5,838 nt of DNA, taken from NCBI GenBank assembly GCA_900754755.1, contig CAAEEC010000319.1, forward strand, positions 1 to 5,838. The letters are read 5' to 3'. Shown here piece after piece: positions 1-4,705 of the stretch. The position numbers and the translations under genes are program-made. This DNA is from Clostridia bacterium (GTDB lineage: Bacteria; Bacillota; Clostridia; Christensenellales; Aristaeellaceae). The notes beneath the pieces were generated by a model. That model did no database searches. It was not told the origin of the DNA and saw nothing but the letters and a program-made list of their open reading frames with translations. How positions within the stretch are numbered: position 1 is the first letter of the stretch; each line of letters starts with the position of its first letter.

Positions 1-108
1 GCGCGCGCGCTGTGCGCGAAGCAGCGCGAAGTAAGCCCAATGAACAAGGGAGAGCCGCAAGCGAACTTGTGAGCGCAGCGGAACGACCATTGTGAATTGT
101 GGAACGCT
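1..108. other. Intergenic GC-rich low-complexity stretch, no gene supported
   Basis: The window opens with five GC dinucleotides. GCGCGAAG then occurs twice with a 10-base period (14-21 and 24-31), followed by degenerate GCAAGCGAAC and GCGCAGCGGAAC words. One plus-strand frame is open from the left edge to a TGA at 93-95. Its translation is an Ala/Arg/Glu/Ser-rich string of about 30 residues without a recognisable domain, so it is most likely fortuitous. The tail of a gene lying further left cannot be excluded. No promoter or RNA gene is visible here. Confidence 0.45.
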
Positions 109-134
109 GCCGGCGCTAGCCGGCTGAGGGGTGT
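107..134 (+). repeat. Partial two-hairpin repeat module (distal hairpin plus tail only)
   Basis: A hairpin of GCCGGC (109-114), loop GCTA and GCCGGC (119-124) is followed by TGAGGGG. It matches the second hairpin and tail of the full module at 225-280, which has GTCGGC, loop GTTA, GCCGAC and TGAGGGG. The base difference in one arm is compensated in the other, so the stem is kept. The first hairpin of the module is missing or too degraded to see. The tail directly abuts the oppositely oriented module at 135-196. Confidence 0.6.
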
Positions 135-196
135 CAATCCCTCCGTCACGGCTTGCGCCGTGCCACCTCCCTTTTGAAAAAAGGGAGGCTTTTGGG
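135..196 (-). repeat. Two-hairpin intergenic repeat module, inverted copy
   Basis: Read on the minus strand this unit starts with CCCAAAAG. It continues with a 10-bp hairpin (arms 179-188 and 166-175, loop 176-178), a short TGG linker, a 6-bp hairpin (arms 157-162 and 147-152, loop 153-156), and ends in GGAGGGATTG. The plan and order are the same as in the unit at 225-280. The stem bases differ but stay paired. On the plus strand the larger hairpin is followed by CTTTTGGG, so it could also be a weak terminator for plus-strand transcription. I see no transposase or coding capacity. Confidence 0.65.
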
Positions 197-224
197 CAGT
201 GCTGCTTCCTACGGCGTACCACTT

Positions 225-280
225 CCCAAAAGGCTCCCCTGTGTAAGGGGAGCTGTCGGCGTTAGCCGACTGAGGGGTTG
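225..280 (+). repeat. Two-hairpin intergenic repeat module, forward copy
   Basis: The unit starts with CCCAAAAG. Next come hairpin 1 (GCTCCCCT 233-240, loop GTGTA, AGGGGAGC 246-253), hairpin 2 (GTCGGC 255-260, loop GTTA, GCCGAC 265-270) and the tail TGAGGGGTTG. It faces the inverted copy at 135-196 across a 28-base spacer (197-224). The facing edges, 186-201 and 220-235, are themselves inverted repeats matching at 14 of 16 positions. From memory such modules are dispersed between genes in many gut Clostridia genomes, but I could not check this. Confidence 0.65.
228..253 (-). terminator. Probable intrinsic terminator of secA (built from repeat hairpin)
   Basis: On the minus strand, about 60 bases beyond the secA stop codon, an 8-bp GC-rich stem (253-246 pairing with 240-233, 5-base loop) is followed by CTTTT (232-228). 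This is a usable Rho-independent layout, although the T tract is only four bases. No other hairpin with a T tract lies between it and secA. The same bases form hairpin 1 of the forward repeat module, so the terminator role is an inference from position. Confidence 0.45.
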
Positions 281-314
281 TTCCATCCTGCTCTCAGCTT
301 TGCCCGCAATGGTT

Positions 315-3053
315 TTACCGCCCGTTTTTCGCGGCCAGATCCTTGGCCATGCAGCAGTTTTTGTATTTTTTGCCGCTGCCGCAGGGACAGGGATCGTTGT
401 TGCCAATTTTGTGCGCGCCGCGCGCGGGCGCTTTGGCCTGGGGCGCGCCGCCGCCCGATGTCATGGTGGGAGTGGCCACTTCCTTGCGCTCCACGCGGCG
501 CGCGGGCGCGGCGGAATAGAGCAGGCGGATGGTGTCCTCCTGGATCAGGCGCACCATTTCCTCGAACATTTCGTAGCCCTCGAGCTTGTATTCCACCACC
601 GGATCGCGGTTGGCGTAAGCGCGCAGGCCGATGCCCTCGCGCAGTTGATCCATGGCGTCGATGTGGTCCATCCAGCGGCGGTCGACCGAGCGCAACAGCA
701 GGATGCGCTCCACTTCGCGCATGTCCATGCCGTTTTCCACGAACAGCGCCTCGCGCTGGGCGTAGATCTTCTGGCTCTCCTCTTCCAGCGCGGCGATGAA
801 GCCCTCGATGGTCTGCTGCTTGAGCGCGTCGAACACGGCCTTCGTCTGCCCGGGCAGCAGGCACAGGCGCTCCAGTTCGCCGCCCAGGCCCGCGATGTCC
901 CAACTGGCGTCGTTGGCGGCGTCCGGGCAGAAGCGCTTGACGTGCTCCTCGATCACCGCGTGGCGCATATCGGCGATGCGCTGGCGCATGTCGCCGCCCT
1001 CGATCACCTCGCGGCGCTGGCGGTAGATCACCTCGCGCTGCTGGTTCATCACGTCGTCGTATTTCAAAACGTTGCGGCGCATGTCGTAGTAGCGGCTTTC
1101 GATGCGCTTCTGCGCGTTCTCGATCTGCTTGGCGAGGATGCCGTATTCCAGCGCGTCGGTCTCGTTCATCTTGCCGCTGGCGAGCATCTTTTCGATCATG
1201 GGCCGCACGCGGTCGGAACCGAACAGGCGCATGAGATCGTCTTCCAGCGAGATGAAGAACTGCGAGGAACCGGGGTCGCCCTGGCGGCCCGCGCGGCCGC
1301 GCAACTGGTTATCGATGCGGCGGGATTCGTGCCGCTCGGTGCCGATGATGTGCAGGCCGCCCAGCTTGATGACTTCCTCGTGCTCCGCGTCGGTTTCCTT
1401 CTTGTAGCCCGACAGCAGCTCCTGGAACACCTTGCGCGCTTCCTTCACCTCGTCGGGCACGTTTTCCGCGTGGCCGATGGCTTCCTCGATGAGCTCGTCC
1501 TCATAGCCGCGGCGCTTCATTTCGCTCTTGGCCAAAAATTCCGGGTTGCCGCCCAGCAGAATGTCGGTGCCGCGGCCGGCCATGTTCGTGGAAATGGTCA
1601 CGGCGCCCTTTTTGCCCGCCTGGGCCACGATTTCCGCCTCGCGCTCGTGGAACTTCGCGTTGAGCACCACGTGCTTGATGCCCCGGCGTTCCAGCATTTT
1701 GGAGACCAGCTCGCTCTTTTCCACCGAAACCGTGCCCACCAGGATGGGCTGGCCCGTGGCGTGGCGGCGCTCCACTTCGGCCACCACGGCGGCGTACTTG
1801 CCCTTTTCGTTGAGGTATACGCTATCCACCATGTCGTTGCGGATCATGGGGCGGTTGGTGGGGATGGTCACCACGTCCAGCCGGTAGATGCCCTGGAATT
1901 CCTCTTCTTCCGTCTTGGCCGTACCGGTCATGCCGGAAAGCTTATTGTACATGCGGAAGAGGTTCTGGTAGGTGATGGTGGCCAGCGTGCGGTTTTCGCG
2001 CTCCACCTTCACGTGTTCCTTGGCCTCGATGGCCTGGTGCACGCCGTCGGAAAAGCGGCGGCCGTTCATGATGCGGCCCGTGAACTCGTCCACGATCAGC
2101 ACCTGGCCGTCCTTCACCACGTAGTCCACGTCGCGCTTCATGAGGAAATTGGCGCGCAGGGCCACCAGAATGTGGTGGTGCAGCTCGTTGTTTTCGGGCG
2201 CGGAAAGGTTGTCCACCCCGAAATGCGCCTCGGCCTTTTTGGCGCCCTCCTCGGTGAGGTTGATGGTCTTGTCCTTTTCCTCCATCGTGAAGTCTTCTTC
2301 GCGCTTCAGATGGGCGACAAAGCGGTCCACGCGCGCGTACATGTCCGTGGATTTTTCCCCGGGGCCGGAGATGATCAGCGGCGTGCGCGCCTCGTCGATC
2401 AGAATGGAGTCCACTTCGTCCACAATGGCGAAATTCAGCCCGCGCTGCACGAGGTTTTCCTTGCGTACGGCCATGTTGTCGCGCAGGTAGTCGAAACCGA
2501 TCTCGCTGTTGGTGCCATAGGTGATGTCCGCGCGGTAGGCGGCCTGCTTGAGCGCGGGATCCATGCCGTTGAGCACCAGGCCCACGCTCATGCCCAGGAA
2601 GCGGTAGATGTTGCCCATCCACTCGGAATGGTATTTCGCCAGGTAATCGTTCACGGTCACGACGTGCACGCCCTTGCCCGTGAGCGCGTTGAGGTACGCG
2701 GGCAAGCAGGCGGTGATGGTTTTGCCCTCGCCGGTGCGCATCTCGGCGATGCGGCCCTGGTGCAAAACGATGCCGCCGATCATCTGCACGGGGAAGGGGC
2801 GCTGGCCAATGGCGCGCACCGCGCCTTCGCGCACCACGGCGTAGGCCTCAGGCAGCAAATCGTCCAGCGATTCGCCGCGAGATACGCGTTCGCGGAACAG
2901 TTGGGTCTGCCCGCGCAGCTCCTCGTCCGTCATCTTTTGATATTTCGGCTCCAGCGCGTCGATGGCGTCGACCGTTTTGCGCAGCTTCTTGATCTCCTTA
3001 TCGTTCGACCCGCCGAGCAGTTTTTTGAAAAATTCCAAACCTCTGTCCTCCAT
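315..3053 (-). CDS. secA: Preprotein translocase subunit SecA (ATPase motor)
   Basis: SecA is the cytosolic ATPase that drives unfolded preproteins through the SecYEG channel. The 912-residue protein is complete and of normal family length. It has Walker A MRTGEGKT (105-112), the DEVD Walker B-type box and SecA signature VDSILIDEARTPL (212-226), and SGMTGTAKTEEEEF (373-386). It also has STNMAGRGTDILLGG (488-502), the helicase motif around RIDNQLRGRAGRQGD (579-593), the helical scaffold region (about 650-840) and a Gly/Ala/Pro-rich linker. It ends in a zinc-binding SEC-C motif, CxCx8CC (Cys889, 891, 900, 901), of the type that contacts SecB or ribosomes in other bacteria. The start is uncertain. 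The ATG at 3053 has AAGGA only 3 bases upstream. An in-frame TTG at codon 6 (3036-3038) has GGAGG 8 bases upstream and would give the more typical N-terminus MEFFKKLLGG. It has its own promoter upstream, with yunB further upstream on the same strand. Confidence 0.98.
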   Translation of the reverse strand: MEDRGLEFFKKLLGGSNDKEIKKLRKTVDAIDALEPKYQKMTDEELRGQTQLFRERVSRGESLDDLLPEAYAVVREGAVRAIGQRPFPVQMIGGIVLHQGRIAEMRTGEGKTITACLPAYLNALTGKGVHVVTVNDYLAKYHSEWMGNIYRFLGMSVGLVLNGMDPALKQAAYRADITYGTNSEIGFDYLRDNMAVRKENLVQRGLNFAIVDEVDSILIDEARTPLIISGPGEKSTDMYARVDRFVAHLKREEDFTMEEKDKTINLTEEGAKKAEAHFGVDNLSAPENNELHHHILVALRANFLMKRDVDYVVKDGQVLIVDEFTGRIMNGRRFSDGVHQAIEAKEHVKVERENRTLATITYQNLFRMYNKLSGMTGTAKTEEEEFQGIYRLDVVTIPTNRPMIRNDMVDSVYLNEKGKYAAVVAEVERRHATGQPILVGTVSVEKSELVSKMLERRGIKHVVLNAKFHEREAEIVAQAGKKGAVTISTNMAGRGTDILLGGNPEFLAKSEMKRRGYEDELIEEAIGHAENVPDEVKEARKVFQELLSGYKKETDAEHEEVIKLGGLHIIGTERHESRRIDNQLRGRAGRQGDPGSSQFFISLEDDLMRLFGSDRVRPMIEKMLASGKMNETDALEYGILAKQIENAQKRIESRYYDMRRNVLKYDDVMNQQREVIYRQRREVIEGGDMRQRIADMRHAVIEEHVKRFCPDAANDASWDIAGLGGELERLCLLPGQTKAVFDALKQQTIEGFIAALEEESQKIYAQREALFVENGMDMREVERILLLRSVDRRWMDHIDAMDQLREGIGLRAYANRDPVVEYKLEGYEMFEEMVRLIQEDTIRLLYSAAPARRVERKEVATPTMTSGGGAPQAKAPARGAHKIGNNDPCPCGSGKKYKNCCMAKDLAAKNGR
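3047..3051 (-). promoter_or_regulatory. GGAGG ribosome binding site candidate favouring a TTG start of secA
   Basis: GGAGG at 3051-3047 overlaps the upstream ATG and stands 8 bases before an in-frame TTG (3038-3036). The competing site for the ATG is AAGGA at 3061-3057, with a spacing of only 3 bases. The better spacing favours TTG and the better codon favours ATG. Sequence alone does not settle it. Confidence 0.4.
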
Positions 3054-3071
3054 CAGTCCTTAAGTCGCCCC

Positions 3072-3100
3072 ATTATAGCACATTCCCGCGCGCGGCGCAA
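3072..3100 (-). promoter_or_regulatory. Sigma-A-type promoter of secA
   Basis: On the minus strand a perfect TATAAT (3077-3072) is preceded by a 17-base spacer and a -35 hexamer TTGCGC (3100-3095), which matches TTGACA at four of six positions. Transcription would start near 3065. That leaves a leader of about 12 bases to the ATG or 27 to the TTG start. The -35 hexamer is the end of the left arm of a 16-bp inverted repeat. Confidence 0.7.
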
Positions 3101-3138
3101 GCACGGGAAGGTTCCGTTTGCGTTGCGCCGCGCGCGGG
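3085..3138. repeat. Perfect 16-bp inverted repeat between yunB and secA
   Basis: CCCGCGCGCGGCGCAA (3085-3100) is the exact reverse complement of 3123-3138, with a 22-base centre that contains a smaller imperfect hairpin (about 3104-3116). Neither side is followed by a T tract, so it is not a canonical intrinsic terminator. In a yunB transcript it would form a very stable hairpin immediately after the stop codon, which could protect or separate the message. As DNA it spans the secA -35 element, so an operator role is possible. Function not known. Confidence 0.7.
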
Positions 3139-3144
3139 CGGATC

Positions 3145-3810
3145 TTATGGCGCCATATTCAGCATGGAATCCACGTCCGGCACGTTCACATAGCTCTCCG
3201 GCACCGTGCCTACGATGATGGATTCGGCGATGGGGATGGTCGATGTCACCTGGATGGTATCCGTGCCCGTGGGGATGACGATGCGCATGGTGGTGGTGGC
3301 CTCCAGCGAAATCTCGTGCCGCGTCTGGTTGATGCCCGCGGATTCGAATTTGGTCACAAAGCGCGTGGTCACCGAGCCGACCGGCACCACGCTCACGCGG
3401 ATGTCCGGCCCCATGCCGCTGAACAGGCTGATGCCCAGCGCCGATCCCAGCGGCAATTCCACGCCCTGGTCTTCCAGCTCGCCCAGGTTGCGCTGCGCGG
3501 CCAGCGCCGCCGCGCTGGCCAGGTCGTTCATCTTCATGGTGTTGGCCACCAGCATGGCGATTTGCCCGTTTTCATCGGGGATGGCCGTCACCAGCGCGTC
3601 GTAGGAAAGGTTTTCGTCCATCACCTCGTCCACCGCCTGGTTGATGGCTTCCACCGCCAGCTGCTTGGCGCGCGCCTCGCTCATGGCCACCAGCAGCGGC
3701 GTCAGGTTGCGAAAGGCGATCATCACCAGCACGCCCGCCAGAATGACCAGGCCCAGGGATATGTATAACAGCCGGATCTTGAGCATCCGCAGGAAAAACC
3801 GTTTTACCAA
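3145..3810 (-). CDS. yunB: Sporulation protein YunB family
   Basis: This is a YunB-like protein. In Bacillus subtilis the family member is made in the mother cell under sigma-E and is needed for efficient spore formation. Its biochemical role is unknown. From the TTG start it has 221 residues: a short basic N-terminus, one membrane segment (about 14-33), a helical stretch with EARAKQLAVEAINQAV, and then the conserved part. That part includes LPLGSALGISLFSGMGPDI (about 119-137), GINQTRHEI (about 159-167) and a beta-rich end with IPIAESIIVGTVPESY. These follow the B. subtilis pattern as I remember it. An ATG at 3909 in the same frame would add 33 residues. However, it has no ribosome binding site and lies under a consensus promoter of the opposite strand. 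The TTG has AGAGG nine bases upstream. ATACA at 3839-3844 resembles a sigma-E -10 core, but no clear -35 is seen. Confidence 0.88.
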   Translation of the reverse strand: MVKRFFLRMLKIRLLYISLGLVILAGVLVMIAFRNLTPLLVAMSEARAKQLAVEAINQAVDEVMDENLSYDALVTAIPDENGQIAMLVANTMKMNDLASAAALAAQRNLGELEDQGVELPLGSALGISLFSGMGPDIRVSVVPVGSVTTRFVTKFESAGINQTRHEISLEATTTMRIVIPTGTDTIQVTSTIPIAESIIVGTVPESYVNVPDVDSMLNMAP

Positions 3811-3815
3811 GAATA

Positions 3816-3825
3816 CCACCCTCTT
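3816..3825 (-). promoter_or_regulatory. Ribosome binding site deciding the TTG start of yunB
   Basis: AAGAGGGTGG on the minus strand (3825-3816) precedes TTG (3810-3808), with AGAGG at nine bases and GGTGG at five. The upstream ATG (3909) and the downstream in-frame ATG (3786) have no purine-rich site at a suitable distance. This is why the shorter form starting at 3810 is preferred. Confidence 0.55.
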
Positions 3826-3902
3826 GCGCTGTGTCCTGGTGTATCCTATTCGCGCGCGGGGGAATCGGTGCGGCGGCAAAAGCCTGTTGGAATCGTTCGC
3901 AG

Positions 3903-3931
3903 TTGACATTTCTGAGGGGGTGTTGTATAAT
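3903..3931 (+). promoter_or_regulatory. Perfect-consensus sigma-A promoter for the CPBP gene
   Basis: TTGACA (3903-3908), exactly 17 bases, then TATAAT (3926-3931). Both hexamers match the vegetative consensus fully and the spacing is optimal. Transcription should start near 3938, giving a leader of about 90 bases before the CPBP start. Such an unhedged promoter suggests strong constitutive expression unless a repressor acts. It overlaps the extra N-terminal codons of the long yunB reading frame. Confidence 0.85.
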
Positions 3932-3973
3932 GGTATTTGGTTAGTGTGGATTAATCTATGACAACATTTCTTT

Positions 3974-3983
3974 CCACCGGTGG
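3974..3983. promoter_or_regulatory. Perfect 10-bp palindrome in the CPBP leader
   Basis: CCACCGGTGG reads the same on both strands and lies about 36 bases downstream of the predicted transcription start, in otherwise AT-rich DNA. It could be a small operator or simply a chance GC island. No second copy is seen in the window. Functional assignment is speculative. Confidence 0.25.
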
Positions 3984-4027
3984 CTTGAGATTATCTGCAA
4001 GTGTATGCCAGAAAAGGAAGAGCGGCT

Positions 4028-4657
4028 ATGGAATACAAGATAAAGCAGTACTGGAAGCCCATTGTATCCGTGATTTTTTATATTGCAGTTGCGACGGTAG
4101 CGGCTAAATTTGTGCCGCACAATTCGATGGAGGATATATACGACGGAAACATCCTGCTGCAAATCCGGCACGATTTTTTGCAAATGCTGTTGATCGCGCC
4201 ATTTGCTTTCGCGTATTGCAGGGGCGGACAACCTCGTGCACAAGAGGCGGGAATAACAAAGAAGTTCTTTAGCGCTATTGTGTGCGTGGCCTCTGCCCTG
4301 GTGGCAGTGGGCGTGGCGCTGCGGCATGCGTCTTTTTATACCCTGTACGCTTTTTTCTATTATCTACTGGTGGTGGCATGCGGCGAAGAACTTGTTTTCA
4401 GAGGGTATCTATTCGAAAGGCTTTATGCGGAAAGCTCTTTTTGTATGGCTGTGCTGGTCAGCGGCCTTCTATACGGCTTGGCGCATGGCATTTTTTCTTT
4501 TGCCGTTCTTCGCGCCTCATGGTGGGAGATTTTCAGCAATATCGGCGGGGGAATCGTTGGCACGGCATTTTATGCATTTTTATTCAAACAAACCGGCACG
4601 ATTGCCGTGCCGGTTCTGGTTCACTGGGCATTGGACTTTTGCGGATATATTTTCTGA
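4028..4657 (+). CDS. CPBP family intramembrane metalloprotease (Abi/CAAX-like)
   Basis: This membrane protein of the CPBP family is related to the Rce1 CAAX proteases. Bacterial members process or inactivate peptides and some give bacteriocin self-immunity. From the ATG at 4028 it has 209 residues and several hydrophobic segments (about 12-28, 48-63, 80-98, 104-118, 139-160, 172-187). The family motifs are present: EELVFR (Glu120, Glu121, Arg125), YGLAH (Tyr149 to His153, usually Phe-x3-His) and HWALD (His199, Asp203, where Asn is common). The catalytic core therefore looks intact. AAGGAAGAG ends six bases before this ATG, with its AGGA core at nine. A GTG at 4001 would add nine residues but has no good site. 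Sampled lines give roughly 40-57% GC, against about 55-75% in secA and yunB, so it may have been acquired. Its substrate cannot be predicted, and no bacteriocin gene is visible nearby. Confidence 0.88.
   Translation: MEYKIKQYWKPIVSVIFYIAVATVAAKFVPHNSMEDIYDGNILLQIRHDFLQMLLIAPFAFAYCRGGQPRAQEAGITKKFFSAIVCVASALVAVGVALRHASFYTLYAFFYYLLVVACGEELVFRGYLFERLYAESSFCMAVLVSGLLYGLAHGIFSFAVLRASWWEIFSNIGGGIVGTAFYAFLFKQTGTIAVPVLVHWALDFCGYIF
4583..4615 (-). terminator. Probable terminator of the GH99-like gene, inside the CPBP coding sequence
   Basis: AACCGGCACG (4591-4600), loop ATTGC and CGTGCCGGTT (4606-4615) form a perfect 10-bp hairpin. Read on the minus strand it lies 86 bases after the GH99-like stop codon and runs into TGTTTGAA (4590-4583), a moderately T-rich tail. 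This suits a Rho-independent terminator for the convergent minus-strand gene. On the plus strand it encodes the TGTIAVPV stretch of the CPBP protein and is not followed by T residues. Confidence 0.5.
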
Positions 4658-4665
4658 GGGATAGG

Positions 4666-4705
4666 CTGGGATTTCCCGGTGTGTCGTAGAAAGATCCCAG
4701 TTATT
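4666..4705 (+). terminator. Weak terminator candidate after the CPBP gene
   Basis: CTGGGAT (4666-4672) pairs with ATCCCAG (4694-4700), with a 21-base loop, and is followed by TTATT (4701-4705). It lies in the 43-base gap between two convergent genes, where a terminator is expected. The loop is long and the T tract is broken, so the call is weak. The TTA after the stem is also the stop codon of the opposite gene. Confidence 0.3.

Noticed and set aside
1..314. tRNA, small RNA gene or CRISPR array in the left non-coding region
   Set aside because: The hairpins do not form a cloverleaf, there are no evenly spaced identical repeats with unique spacers, and no promoter precedes the structures.
415..430. 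A 16-base identity between the secA 3' region (415-430) and the yunB-secA gap (3125-3140)
   Set aside because: Both are runs of GC dinucleotides. In secA the stretch encodes the Ala/Arg-rich linker. Low complexity explains the match better than a true repeat.
153..3218. A 1021-codon open frame on the plus strand, running antisense through secA
   Set aside because: It is the codon-by-codon shadow of GC-rich secA. The translation is His/Val/Ala/Leu-rich low-complexity text with no domain and no ribosome binding site, while the minus strand encodes a complete SecA with all motifs.
3118..3768. Plus-strand open frames opposite yunB
   Set aside because: They are antisense shadows with His/Arg-rich composition. 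The minus-strand product matches the YunB family.
3958..4107. A 49-codon frame starting in the CPBP leader and overlapping the CPBP start out of frame, as a possible leader peptide
   Set aside because: There is no ribosome binding site before its ATG, no recognisable peptide motif, and it overlaps coding sequence. Considered chance.
3956..4327. Minus-strand open frame opposite the CPBP gene
   Set aside because: No family resemblance and no start signal. The plus strand carries the EExxxR, xxxH and HxxxD motifs and a consensus promoter.
3857..4556. CGGGGGAATCG at 3857-3867 and 4546-4556 as possible target-site duplication around the CPBP gene
   Set aside because: The second copy lies inside the CPBP coding sequence (Gly-rich GGGIVG codons), so it cannot be the insert boundary. 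The match is short enough to be chance.
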